A DNA stretch of 36,285 nucleotides from assembly GCA_900547645.1 (NCBI GenBank), contig URHP01000009.1, positions 1-36,285 of the forward strand, written 5' to 3'. The notes beneath the pieces were generated by a model. The model did no database searches, had not been told where the DNA came from, and saw only the letters and a list, made by a program, of their open reading frames with translations. Every line of letters begins with the position of its first letter. The first letter of the stretch is position 1. The stretch is from an uncultured Eubacteriales bacterium (GTDB lineage: Bacteria > Bacillota > Clostridia > Christensenellales > Borkfalkiaceae). The translations under genes were made by a program, and so were the position numbers. Positions 15,636-23,618 of this stretch are shown here, piece after piece.

Positions 15636-16973
15636 TCAGTCTCCTTCTTCCGCCTGCGGAGGCGGCACGTTGCGGGTGGTCTTGCCCCATTCGTCCGGTT
15701 TGGACATGGCGCCGATGCACAGCGTCACCGCATAGAGCACCAGAAACGCAGGAAACAGCAGGACGGCGGAAATCAGCTCGCGCCAACGCTTTGCCCCGAG
15801 TTTCCGATAGTCGACGATCGCGAGAATGGCGGCCTGTCCGAACCCGAACAGAACAAAGAGTCCGCCGATGATGCCGACCGCGCACCACAGCGTCGTCCAC
15901 AGCATATCCGAATAATAGTTGACCGACATCCACGTGACGGCGATCGTGCCGTTGGCGACGAGCGCGGTATAAGTGAAATGATAGACGTAATACAGCGGCA
16001 CCCAGACGGAGATGAGGATGGCGAGGAAGTTGAAGATATACGTCAGAAACATTTCCAGATAGGAAAAATTGCCCGTCGTGAAAAACTTTCCGAACATCTT
16101 CAGCAGTTGCCCCTTCAGCAGTTCCATGCTGCCCGAACCGATGCGCTTGTTGCGGCTGAGCGTCACACGGAACGAGGAGGGCATGTCCTCATAGGCGACC
16201 GCGTCCTCAACAAAGTGCCCCTTCTTCCCCTCCAGCATGCGGTTGAAATTGAATTCCGCATCTTCCGTAATGGTCTTGCAGTCATAGCCGCCACATTCTT
16301 TGAGCATCTTCACGCTCATCATGGAACCCGATCCGTTGATATGCGCGGCAATGCCCAGACGCTCCCGTACGCGGCTGCCGAAACGGGAATCGAAGGCATA
16401 AAAGAGCGCGCACGCCTTGGTATAAAAGTTCTGCGTTCCGTTGAGCGCTCCTTCGTAGGAACGGGCAAATTCCACGCCCGCCTGAAAGGCGTCGTTCATG
16501 AGCGAAGTGAATTCGGGATTGACGTGATTGTCTGCGTCGATCCGGATGATAAAATCATATGCCGCGTCCCCTTCCAGCCCGATGATATGATCGACGCCGT
16601 GCTTCATGGGGTAGAGCGCCATGCGGTGCGCGGGATCGGGATCGTCGAGAACGAGCACCTTTGCCCCCGCCTGTCCGGCAAGCTCCGCCGTTCTGTCCGT
16701 ACAGTTGTGCGCGACGACAAAGACGTCGAATTTTTCGCGCGGGTACGTCTGCTTTTCCAAAAGGCTCTTTACCGTTTCGAAAATGACGTCCTCTTCATTG
16801 TGTGCGGGAATGAGATACGCCACCCGTCCCTTGACGTCGCTCTTTTTCCACGTCTTCTTTTTGACAAAGGAAAAGAGCACGTAAAAGATCTGCAGAAGAA
16901 GCGGGATCGCAATGATAATCAGCACGACGTAGTTGATGATGCTCAGCACGCGGAACAAGATCTCATGCCACAT
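15636..16973 (-). CDS. Membrane family 2 glycosyltransferase
   Basis: A 445-residue integral membrane enzyme. One hydrophobic segment near residues 12-36 is followed by a cytoplasmic GT-A domain (about 50-290): LIPAHNEED for nucleotide binding, the DxD in IDADN (145-147), the acceptor-side TED (236-238), then four or more C-terminal membrane segments. This is the layout of processive synthases (cellulose, hyaluronan, poly-GlcNAc). The usual QxxRW is replaced by RNKRIG (274-279), so processivity is uncertain. The ATG at 16973 (AAGGGG upstream) is preferred because a perfect promoter at 17017-17045 lies inside the longer reading frame. Product unknown; cotranscribed with an ABC exporter. Confidence 0.9.
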   Translation of the reverse strand: MWHEILFRVLSIINYVVLIIIAIPLLLQIFYVLFSFVKKKTWKKSDVKGRVAYLIPAHNEEDVIFETVKSLLEKQTYPREKFDVFVVAHNCTDRTAELAGQAGAKVLVLDDPDPAHRMALYPMKHGVDHIIGLEGDAAYDFIIRIDADNHVNPEFTSLMNDAFQAGVEFARSYEGALNGTQNFYTKACALFYAFDSRFGSRVRERLGIAAHINGSGSMMSVKMLKECGGYDCKTITEDAEFNFNRMLEGKKGHFVEDAVAYEDMPSSFRVTLSRNKRIGSGSMELLKGQLLKMFGKFFTTGNFSYLEMFLTYIFNFLAILISVWVPLYYVYHFTYTALVANGTIAVTWMSVNYYSDMLWTTLWCAVGIIGGLFVLFGFGQAAILAIVDYRKLGAKRWRELISAVLLFPAFLVLYAVTLCIGAMSKPDEWGKTTRNVPPPQAEEGD

Positions 16974-16990
16974 AGATTCCCCTTGATACG

Positions 16991-17006
16991 CCCGCAGACA
17001 TGCGGG
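16991..17006 (-). promoter_or_regulatory. Hairpin in the glycosyltransferase mRNA leader
   Basis: A 6-bp stem (16991-16996 with 17001-17006, loop of four) lies between the predicted start near 17010 and the ATG at 16973. It ends about nine bases before the ribosome site. No T-tract follows on the minus strand. On the plus strand five T residues follow, but no plus-strand gene leads into it. Confidence 0.4.
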
Positions 17007-17016
17007 GTTTTTCCGA

Positions 17017-17045
17017 ATTATACATGATTTTATGCAAGCTGTCAA
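17017..17045 (-). promoter_or_regulatory. Perfect consensus sigma-A promoter of the glycosyltransferase-ABC operon
   Basis: TTGACA (17040-17045), 17 bp, TATAAT (17017-17022) on the minus strand, matching consensus in both boxes and spacing. Start near 17010, leader about 37 bases. It starts six bases past the stop of the upstream alcohol dehydrogenase gene. Confidence 0.92.
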
Positions 17046-17050
17046 CCGCT

Positions 17051-18157
17051 TTACGACTTTTGTGCGGGAAACGCGCCCGTGTAAATCGCAAGCACTTCCG
17101 CTTCCGTCGGCTCATACGCCGATTTTTTGATGTTCTTGTTGCCCATGGCGCGCCGGGCAAAATCCGCAAGCCGCTCTGCGGGGATCTCCTCCCGCGCGCC
17201 CAGCAGCCCGTCCAGCGTCGCGCAGACGCCCTCCAACGTATCGCCGCAGGCAGTCAGAATGGCCGTAAGCGCAGGGACGCGCTTGGCTTCGCACAACCTG
17301 AGCGCGCCGCCCAGAAGCAGTCCGTTCGCGCGCCCGTGGTCGATCCCGTAAAAGTAGGTGAGGTAGTACCCCATGCCGTGCACTGCGGTGGTACCCGACT
17401 GCGCGATGGTCATGCCCGCGAGCATGGAAGCATACAGCAGGGCGTCCCGTTCCTCGGGCGTCGGCGCGCCCGCCGCTGCGGGAAGCAGCGGATAGAGGAT
17501 GCGCAGGCTCTCCCGGGCGAGCAGGTCCGACAGGGGCGTCGCATTGCGCGAGAGCATGCCTTCGACGGCGTGCGAAAAGGCGTCCAGCGCCGTGTTCACC
17601 GTGGATGCGGCAGGCAGCTGCGCCATATACTTTCCGTCGAGAAAGGCAAGGCGCGGAAACATGGCGGGGCTAGTGATGCTCGTCTTGGTCTCCCCCGCGT
17701 CGTTGGTGAGGATCGCATAGGGCGTGACCTCGCTCCCCGTGCCCGCCGTGGTGGGAACGTGCGCCATGGGCAGCGCGCGCGCCTCGTATCCGCCCGCAAA
17801 GATCTCCTCGTCGGGACGGTCCTGCACGGCAAGCGTCGCGATCGCCTTCGCCGCGTCCATGGGCGAACCGCCGCCGACTGCAACGACAAAATCCGCGCCC
17901 GACGCCTTGAGAAGCGCCTCTCCTTCCCGCACGCACGCAACGGTGGGATTGGGCGTCACGCGGTCGAACACCGTCGCCGTCTGCCCGTTTTTGTCCAGCG
18001 CGGCAAGCACGTCGGCGAGCGCGCCGTTTCGGGCGGAGCTTTTGCCCGTGACGATCAGCGCGCTTGCGCCGAGCGCTTTGAGCTGTTCTCCCTGCGCCTG
18101 AACGCAGTCCCGCCCGCAGATGACCTTGGTCGGCATATAGTATGTGAACGATTGCAT
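17051..18157 (-). CDS. Iron-containing alcohol dehydrogenase
   Basis: Soluble NAD(P)-dependent, metal-dependent dehydrogenase of the FucO/YqhD/butanol-dehydrogenase type, 368 residues. GGGSPMDAAKAI near 95-106 is the nucleotide-binding signature. The metal site reads Asp and His in DAFSHAVEG, and two further His in AVHGMGYYLTYFYGIDHGRA. There is no fused aldehyde dehydrogenase domain, so it is not AdhE. The ATG at 18157 has AAGGAGG six bases upstream; the slightly longer frame lacks a ribosome site. It follows trmB by 45 bp and has no promoter of its own that I can see. Physiological substrate is unknown; short-chain alcohol, aldehyde or diol metabolism is likely. Confidence 0.93.
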   Translation of the reverse strand: MQSFTYYMPTKVICGRDCVQAQGEQLKALGASALIVTGKSSARNGALADVLAALDKNGQTATVFDRVTPNPTVACVREGEALLKASGADFVVAVGGGSPMDAAKAIATLAVQDRPDEEIFAGGYEARALPMAHVPTTAGTGSEVTPYAILTNDAGETKTSITSPAMFPRLAFLDGKYMAQLPAASTVNTALDAFSHAVEGMLSRNATPLSDLLARESLRILYPLLPAAAGAPTPEERDALLYASMLAGMTIAQSGTTAVHGMGYYLTYFYGIDHGRANGLLLGGALRLCEAKRVPALTAILTACGDTLEGVCATLDGLLGAREEIPAERLADFARRAMGNKNIKKSAYEPTEAEVLAIYTGAFPAQKS

Positions 18158-18202
18158 CAGATCCTCCTTCCCCGCGGCGCACATGCCCCGCCGCAGACCA
18201 TT

Positions 18203-18880
18203 TCAGTCCAGAACGGCGACGGCGCGGCAGATGGGCACGCCCTTGGCGGAAAAATTCGCCTCGTACTCGGTGACGATATTGTCGGCGGCGTATTCGCTTG
18301 CATGCAGATCGCGCGTAACGTCCTTCACCGTAAAGCCGTTTTCGCGGAATTTGCGCAGCGAATAGTCGAAAAAGGGCGCGCTGTCCGTCTTTTGCACGAT
18401 CTCCCCGCCCGCCTTCAGGAGCTTCTTGTAGATGGCAAGGAAGCGGTCGCTCGTCAGCCGCTGTTTTTCCCTGCCCGCTTCGGGCAGAGGCGTGGAAAAG
18501 TTGAGATAGATGCGCCCGATGCTCCCCTCCGGGATATAGCAGGGAAGGATCTCCGCCGCGATATTCAGAAACCGTACGTTGGGAATGCCCTCTTTCATGA
18601 CGCGCTCCATGGCGGTGAGCACGACGTTGGTGCACACTTCCACTGCCAGAAAGTCGCGTTCGGGGTGGCGCTTTGCAAGTTCTGCAACAAAGGCGCCGTT
18701 GCCGCAGCCCACCTCCAGCTCCACGGGCGCAGTGCGTCCGAACAGTGCGGAATAATCAACGGGCGCGCGGTAATGTTCCGCCGCCTCCTTCAGGTTTTTA
18801 CAGGGTTTTCCGCGCGCAACAAGGATCGCCGCGCATGCTTCCATGCGCGGCTCCAGATTGCGCTTTCTGCGCATCCGCAT
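18203..18880 (-). CDS. trmB: tRNA (guanine-N7-)-methyltransferase, with divergent catalytic motif
   Basis: TrmB methylates N7 of G46 in tRNA using S-adenosylmethionine. The 225-residue product has the SAM loop ELEVGCGNGAF (54-64), AVEVCTNVV, and the C-terminal TEYEANFSAKGVPI (204-217) of the family. The central signature, usually NFSDPWPKKRHxKRRL, reads NFSTPLPEAGREKQRL (127-142). The conserved Asp, Trp and His are therefore changed while the flanking Asn, Phe, Pro, Arg and Leu remain. The start overlaps the dut stop by one base (TAATG), so translation is coupled. A second ATG two codons on is possible. Confidence 0.88.
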   Translation of the reverse strand: MRMRRKRNLEPRMEACAAILVARGKPCKNLKEAAEHYRAPVDYSALFGRTAPVELEVGCGNGAFVAELAKRHPERDFLAVEVCTNVVLTAMERVMKEGIPNVRFLNIAAEILPCYIPEGSIGRIYLNFSTPLPEAGREKQRLTSDRFLAIYKKLLKAGGEIVQKTDSAPFFDYSLRKFRENGFTVKDVTRDLHASEYAADNIVTEYEANFSAKGVPICRAVAVLD

Positions 18881-19323
18881 TATTTTGTCCCCGTGGAACC
18901 GAACCCGCCCGCGCCGCGGACGGTGTCCGAAAGCTGCTCCGCTTCGGAAAATTCCGCCGCGATATAGGGCGCGACGACAAGCTGCGCGATGCGGTCGCCC
19001 GCCTCGACGCGGCGGGCGGTCTTCCCGTGATTGTGCAGGGCGACCATGACCTCGCCGCGGTAGTCGCAGTCGATGACGCCCACCTTATTGGCGGGTGCGA
19101 GATCCTGCTTGCAGGCAAGTCCGCTGCGCGCATACACGAGCCCCACCGTCCCTGCGGGAAGCTCGACGGCAATACCCGTATGAACGAACGCCGTTTCCCC
19201 TGCGGGAATGTCCGCGCCCTCGGACGCGTACAGGTCGGCGCCCGCCGCAAACGCGGAGCCGTAGACGGGAAGGCGCGCCCCGTCGCTGAGTTTTTTCACG
19301 TTGACTTTCATCCGTTGTTCCAT
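18880..19323 (-). CDS. dut: dUTP diphosphatase (trimeric dUTPase)
   Basis: Hydrolyses dUTP to dUMP and pyrophosphate, keeping uracil out of DNA and supplying thymidylate synthesis. In a 147-residue frame the five motifs are present: AGADLYA, ARSGLA, GVIDCDYRGEVMV (catalytic Asp), the RIAQLV region, and the C-terminal RGAGGFGSTG lid. The ATG at 19323 is chosen because the -10 box of a strong promoter ends six bases before it, so its A would be the first transcribed base. An internal ATG at 19311 matches the commonest family start and would have a leader of about 12 bases; neither has a good Shine-Dalgarno. First gene of dut-trmB-alcohol dehydrogenase. Confidence 0.95.
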   Translation of the reverse strand: MEQRMKVNVKKLSDGARLPVYGSAFAAGADLYASEGADIPAGETAFVHTGIAVELPAGTVGLVYARSGLACKQDLAPANKVGVIDCDYRGEVMVALHNHGKTARRVEAGDRIAQLVVAPYIAAEFSEAEQLSDTVRGAGGFGSTGTK

Positions 19324-19329
19324 GCGAAA

Positions 19330-19358
19330 AGCATACGACATTTTGCATGTTTTGTCAA
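19330..19358 (-). promoter_or_regulatory. Sigma-A promoter of dut, leaderless geometry
   Basis: TTGACA (19353-19358), 17 bp, TATGCT (19330-19335) on the minus strand. Six bases (19324-19329) separate the -10 from the ATG at 19323. Confidence 0.85.
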
Positions 19359-19370
19359 GAATTTCCGTCC

Positions 19371-19401
19371 AAAAACAAAGAACGCATCGCAAAGCGATGC
19401 G
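19371..19401 (-). terminator. Intrinsic terminator of glnN
   Basis: An 8-bp stem with a three-base loop (19383-19390, 19394-19401) is followed on the minus strand by a T-rich tract down to 19371. It lies 46 bases past the glnN stop and just upstream of the dut promoter. Confidence 0.7.
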
Positions 19402-19447
19402 CTCTTCTCCGCCTGTTACGGCGTCGGAATACTTATTTTGCAGCCAA

Positions 19448-21526
19448 TTAACGGATGCTGTACAAAATTTCGCCGTATGTGGGATAGGGCCAATAATCGG
19501 AAGAGCACAGCTTTTCCATGCTGTCCGCCAGCGCGCGCACCGCTTCCATGTCGGGCACGACGACGTGCGCCATCTTCTGCGACGCGGGGCCTTCGCCCGC
19601 GGGCATTTCGGAGAGGTCCTGTTCCAGCTTCTTCATGGCGGCGGCGAACGCTTCGTTCATGGTGGAGAGCTTTTCCGCAAGCGTGACGTCTGCGCCGCAT
19701 GCCAGCTTGTCGGAAACGGCGCGCTTGGCGGCGATCACCGAGCACAGCTCCGCAAGATAGCCGTTGACGGCGGGATAAATGTCCTGCCTGCCCATCTCCA
19801 GCATGGTCAGCGCCTCGATATTGATGGTCTTGATATAGTTCTCGAGGGAGATATTCGCGCGGGCGATGACTTCCTTTTCGGTATACACACCCTGCCGCAC
19901 GAACACGTCGATATTTTCGTGCTTGAAATATTCGGGCACGGCGTCGGCGGTCGTCTTGTTGTTGAGAAGCCCCCTTCTCTCCGCCTCCGGCTCCCAATCA
20001 GGACCGTAGCCGTTATAATTGAAGATGATGCGGTAGTGATCTTTTAAGAGCTTCTTCGTATACTTGGCGCACGCCGCATCGAAGTCCTGCGCGCCCGAAA
20101 GCGCTTCCACCGCGTCGGCGAATGCCTGCGCAGCGATGGTATTGAGCACAATGTTGGGATCGGCGACGGACGCCTGCGAGCCGAGCATGCGGAATTCGAA
20201 TTTGTTCCCCGTGAACGCAAAGGGAGAGGTGCGGTTTCTGTCCGTCGTATCGATGGGGAAGATGGGCGATTCGGGGACGCCGATCGATCCCGGCACCGCC
20301 TTTTTCGGCACGTACTCGCGCCCGAGCACGATGCTGTCCACCAGCGCGCCGAGCTGATCGCCGAGATAGACCGAGATGATGGCGGGAGGCGCTTCGTTCG
20401 CGCCCAGACGGTGATCGTTCCCCGCCGAAGCGACGGAAGCGCGCAGAATGCCCTGATAGGAATCCACCGCCGCGAGCACGCAGGCAAGCACGAGCATGAA
20501 GAGCGCGTTCTTTTCGGGATTCTCGCCCGGGTCGAGCAGGTTGAGCCCCGTATCGGTGGAGAGCGACCAATTGTTGTGTTTGCCCGAACCGTTCACCCCT
20601 TCGAAGGGCTTTTCGTGCAGAAGGCAGACCATGTGATGCTTCTGCGCGACCTTCTTCATCAGCTCCATGGTGAGCTGGTTGTCGTCCACGGCGACGTTGG
20701 TCGTCGTAAAGACGGGCGCAAGTTCGTGCTGGGCGGGCGCCACTTCGTTGTGCTTGGTCTTGGCAAAGATGCCGTAGGACCAGAGCGTCTCGTCCAGATC
20801 GCGCATGAAATCGGAGATTCGCGTCTTCAGCACGCCGAAATAGTGATCTTCCAGCTCCTGCCCGCGCGAAGGCGCCGCGCCGAACAGCGTGCGCCCCGTC
20901 AGAATGAGGTCCTTGCGCTGATTGTAGACATCCTCGTCGATGAGGAAGTATTCCTGCTCGGGTCCCACGGTCGTAGACACCTTGCGGCAGGAAATGCCGA
21001 AGAGCTTCAAAAGCCGCTTTGCCTGCGCGTCGAGCGCGGTCATGGATTTGAGGAGAGGCGCCTTTTTATCGAGCGTCTCCCCCGTGTAAGAGACAAATAC
21101 GGTGGGAATGTAGAGCGTCCCTTCCTTGACGAAGGCGGGGGAAGTGGGATCCCATGCGGTATAGCCGCGTGCCGCGCTCGTCATGCGCGTGCCGCCCGAA
21201 GGGAAGCTGGAGGCGTCCGGTTCGCCCACGATCAGGCTCTTGCCCGTGAGCTGCATGATGACCTTATCGCCCGAAGGTTCGATGAAACTGTCGTGTTTGG
21301 ACGCCGTGAGGTTGGTGAGCGGCTGGAACCAATGGGTGTAATGCGTCGCGCCCTTGGAGACCGCCCAATCCTTCATGGCATTGGCGACCGCGCCCGCGAT
21401 GGACGAATCGAGCGGCTCGCCCTCGTCGATGGTCTTGCGCAGCGACTTGTACACTTCTCTGGGAAGCGAGTTCTTCATCACCTCGTCGGTGAAGACGTTG
21501 CTGCCGAACAGTTCCGTAACCTTCAT
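19448..21526 (-). CDS. glnN: Type III glutamine synthetase
   Basis: ATP-dependent amidation of glutamate with ammonia, the main route of nitrogen assimilation. The 692-residue length and sequence are those of the large dodecameric type III enzyme, not the roughly 450-residue type I. Recognisable blocks are MKVTELFGSNVFTDEVM at the N-terminus, HWFQPLTNLTASKHDSF, VGPEQEYFLID (catalytic Glu residues), VAPAQHELAP and NGSGKHNNWSLSTDTG. The ATG at 21526 follows AAGGAG by about eight bases. It is monocistronic, between its own promoter and terminator. The leader of about 60 bases contains a strong hairpin, a possible control point. Confidence 0.97.
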   Translation of the reverse strand: MKVTELFGSNVFTDEVMKNSLPREVYKSLRKTIDEGEPLDSSIAGAVANAMKDWAVSKGATHYTHWFQPLTNLTASKHDSFIEPSGDKVIMQLTGKSLIVGEPDASSFPSGGTRMTSAARGYTAWDPTSPAFVKEGTLYIPTVFVSYTGETLDKKAPLLKSMTALDAQAKRLLKLFGISCRKVSTTVGPEQEYFLIDEDVYNQRKDLILTGRTLFGAAPSRGQELEDHYFGVLKTRISDFMRDLDETLWSYGIFAKTKHNEVAPAQHELAPVFTTTNVAVDDNQLTMELMKKVAQKHHMVCLLHEKPFEGVNGSGKHNNWSLSTDTGLNLLDPGENPEKNALFMLVLACVLAAVDSYQGILRASVASAGNDHRLGANEAPPAIISVYLGDQLGALVDSIVLGREYVPKKAVPGSIGVPESPIFPIDTTDRNRTSPFAFTGNKFEFRMLGSQASVADPNIVLNTIAAQAFADAVEALSGAQDFDAACAKYTKKLLKDHYRIIFNYNGYGPDWEPEAERRGLLNNKTTADAVPEYFKHENIDVFVRQGVYTEKEVIARANISLENYIKTINIEALTMLEMGRQDIYPAVNGYLAELCSVIAAKRAVSDKLACGADVTLAEKLSTMNEAFAAAMKKLEQDLSEMPAGEGPASQKMAHVVVPDMEAVRALADSMEKLCSSDYWPYPTYGEILYSIR

Positions 21527-21562
21527 GTATCTCTCTCCTTGGTTTTGAATTCCACATTCCGA

Positions 21563-21582
21563 CGGGGCGCTCCCGCGCCCCG
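21563..21582 (-). promoter_or_regulatory. Hairpin in the glnN leader
   Basis: An 8-bp all-G/C stem (21563-21570 with 21575-21582) closed by a GGGA tetraloop (a GNRA type) on the minus-strand RNA, starting about five bases after the predicted transcript start. No T-tract follows, so it is not a standard terminator. Confidence 0.5.
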
Positions 21583-21593
21583 ATCACGATACA

Positions 21594-21622
21594 ATTATAT
21601 GATTTTTTACGGCGCAAGTCAA
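21594..21622 (-). promoter_or_regulatory. Sigma-A promoter of glnN
   Basis: TTGACT (21617-21622), 17 bp, TATAAT (21594-21599) on the minus strand; start near 21587. Confidence 0.88.
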
Positions 21623-21746
21623 TCGTTTGCCCCCACCTTTGCGCGCATTCGGAATTTTGCGCTCATGATACAATCTATAAGCAAAACTTAACGCCGCATG
21701 GCTCAATGTCCTGCGGCGCGGCGTCGATCCCCTTCCCGCACGAAAA

Positions 21747-21767
21747 AGCGGCGCAGTTTGCGCCGCT
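21747..21767 (-). terminator. Intrinsic terminator of aspS
   Basis: A 9-bp stem with a three-base loop, followed on the minus strand by T residues (21743-21747). It begins six bases after the aspS stop. Confidence 0.85.
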
Positions 21768-21772
21768 GGAAG

Positions 21773-23533
21773 TCAGTTTTTCTTTTCCGGCATCACGACG
21801 GCGATATGCACGTCGTCGAGCTGCTTTTGTTCGACGGGCGAGGGCGCGTTCATCAGCAGATCGCGCGCCTTGGCGTTCATCGGGAAGGCGATGACTTCGC
21901 GGATGTTCACGGTGTCCGAAATGAGCATGACCATGCGGTCCACGCCGGGCGCAACGCCCGCGTGCGGAGGCGCGCCGTACTCAAAGGCATGATAGAGCGC
22001 GGGGAACTTTTTCACGACGTCCTCTTTGCCCAGCCCTACGAGCGAGAACGCCTTGACCATGATCTCGGGATCGTGATTTCTGACCGCCCCCGACGAAAGT
22101 TCCACGCCGTTGCAGACGATGTCGTACTGATAGGCAAGTACGTCCAGAGGATCTTTTTCCTCCAGCGCCTTCATGCCGCCCTGCGGCATGGAGAACGGGT
22201 TGTGGCAGAATTCAAGCTGCCCGGACTCCTCCCCGATCTCGTACATGGGGAAATCGACGATCCAGCAGAAACGGTAGACGTTCTTTTCCAGAAGATCGAG
22301 CGCCGTTCCCAGCATGGTGCGGAGCACGCCCGCGCGCTTTTGCGCAAGCGCGAGCTTGTCCTCGGCGAGTACGGCAACGAAGGAGCCCGCCGCAATGCCC
22401 AGCCGCTGTTTGAGCGCATCGGCACGTTCGGCGACGAATTTGGAGATGCCGCCCGCAGGCGCGCCGTTTTCGTCCAGCTTGAACCAGAACATGGCGCCGC
22501 CTTCCGTCTTCACTTTGAATTCTTCGGCGAGTTTGTCGATCTGTTTTCTCGCAATGCCCGCGTTCCGGACGGCGATCGCCTTGACGGTCTTCCCCTCCAC
22601 GGCGCCGAAGCCGCAGCCCTGCATCAGGTCGGAAATATCGCATACGGTCAAAGGATTTCTGAGATCGGGCTTGTCCGTGCCGTACGTCTCCAGCGCGTCG
22701 CGGTAGGCGATGCGCCTGAAGGGAGGCCGGTCTGCCTCCCAGCCCGAAAACTTGGCGAACACGGGCGGAAGCACCCGCTCGAGCACCGCAAACACGTCCT
22801 CCTGCGTGGCGAACGCCATCTCGATATCCAGCTGATAAAATTCGCCGGGAGAACGGTCGGCGCGGGCGTCCTCATCGCGGAAGCAGGGCGCGATCTGAAA
22901 GTACTTGTCGAACCCCGAACACATCAGCAGCTGTTTGTACTGCTGCGGCGCCTGGGGCAGCGCGTAGAATTCGCCCGGATACAGGCGGCTGGGAACAATG
23001 TAGTCGCGCGCGCCTTCGGGCGAAGAACTCGTCAGGATGGGCGTGGAGATCTCCAGAAAGCCCTCCTGCGTCATGAGCCTGCGCAGTTCCGCCACGATCG
23101 CCGCGCGCAGCACGATCTTTTCCTTGACGGCGGGATTCCTCAGATCGAGGAAGCGGTATTTCAGGCGCGCGTCCTCGCCCGCCTCCGTCGAACGGGAGAC
23201 CTCGAAGGGAAGCGCCTGCGTGGTGCGCCGTCCGAGAACTTCCACCGTCTCCGGGACGATCTCGATCCTGCCCGTGGGGAGTTTATCGTTGGGCGACGAG
23301 CGCAGCACGACGGTGCCCTCGACGCTGACCGTCGATTCGGTGGGGATTTCGCGGAGCTGCGTGAGGCAGGGCTCCTCCGTTGCCACGACCTGCGTGGTGC
23401 CGTAAAAATCGCGGATGACGGCAAAGAGCAATCCGCCCTTGTCGCGCTTGGAGTCCAGCCAGCCGCAGATCCTGACCTTTTTGCCGGCGTCTCCCTCTCT
23501 GAGTTCGTTGCAGTTGTGCGTTCTGTATGCCAT
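21773..23533 (-). CDS. aspS: Aspartyl-tRNA synthetase
   Basis: Class IIb synthetase charging tRNA-Asp (or tRNA-Asp and tRNA-Asn if non-discriminating). The 586-residue bacterial-type protein has an N-terminal OB-fold anticodon domain (VRICGWLDSKRDKGGLLF), motif 2 in the CFRDEDARADRSPGEF region, the bacterial GAD insertion in the middle, and motif 3 near APGVDRMVMLI at the end. The ATG at 23533 follows AAAGGA by about eight bases. It is a single-gene unit with a strong promoter and terminator. No AsnS or GatCAB is in the window, so the tRNA-Asn route cannot be judged; AsnA, which makes free asparagine, is encoded at 25523. Confidence 0.97.
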   Translation of the reverse strand: MAYRTHNCNELREGDAGKKVRICGWLDSKRDKGGLLFAVIRDFYGTTQVVATEEPCLTQLREIPTESTVSVEGTVVLRSSPNDKLPTGRIEIVPETVEVLGRRTTQALPFEVSRSTEAGEDARLKYRFLDLRNPAVKEKIVLRAAIVAELRRLMTQEGFLEISTPILTSSSPEGARDYIVPSRLYPGEFYALPQAPQQYKQLLMCSGFDKYFQIAPCFRDEDARADRSPGEFYQLDIEMAFATQEDVFAVLERVLPPVFAKFSGWEADRPPFRRIAYRDALETYGTDKPDLRNPLTVCDISDLMQGCGFGAVEGKTVKAIAVRNAGIARKQIDKLAEEFKVKTEGGAMFWFKLDENGAPAGGISKFVAERADALKQRLGIAAGSFVAVLAEDKLALAQKRAGVLRTMLGTALDLLEKNVYRFCWIVDFPMYEIGEESGQLEFCHNPFSMPQGGMKALEEKDPLDVLAYQYDIVCNGVELSSGAVRNHDPEIMVKAFSLVGLGKEDVVKKFPALYHAFEYGAPPHAGVAPGVDRMVMLISDTVNIREVIAFPMNAKARDLLMNAPSPVEQKQLDDVHIAVVMPEKKN

Positions 23534-23562
23534 AGGTTTTTCCTTTCGGTAGTTTCCAAAAA

Positions 23563-23591
23563 ATTATATCTTTTGCATCCGAAAAAGTCAA
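23563..23591 (-). promoter_or_regulatory. Sigma-A promoter of aspS
   Basis: TTGACT (23586-23591), 17 bp, TATAAT (23563-23568) on the minus strand, with a leader of about 25 bases. Confidence 0.88.
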
Positions 23592-23592
23592 G

Positions 23593-23618
23593 AAAAAACC
23601 GTTATCCCGCGGGAAAAC
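23593..23618 (-). terminator. Probable terminator of the helicase-kinase operon
   Basis: On the minus strand an imperfect stem (23601-23618, one T-T mismatch, CGCG loop) is followed by GG and six T residues (23593-23598). The kinase stop codon lies inside the stem, and the aspS -35 box abuts the T-tract. Confidence 0.6.

Noticed and set aside
21666..21700. Possible plus-strand extended -10 (TG-A-TACAAT) between glnN and aspS, suggesting a small RNA
   Set aside because: No acceptable -35 at the right spacing and no clear plus-strand terminator; too weak to report.
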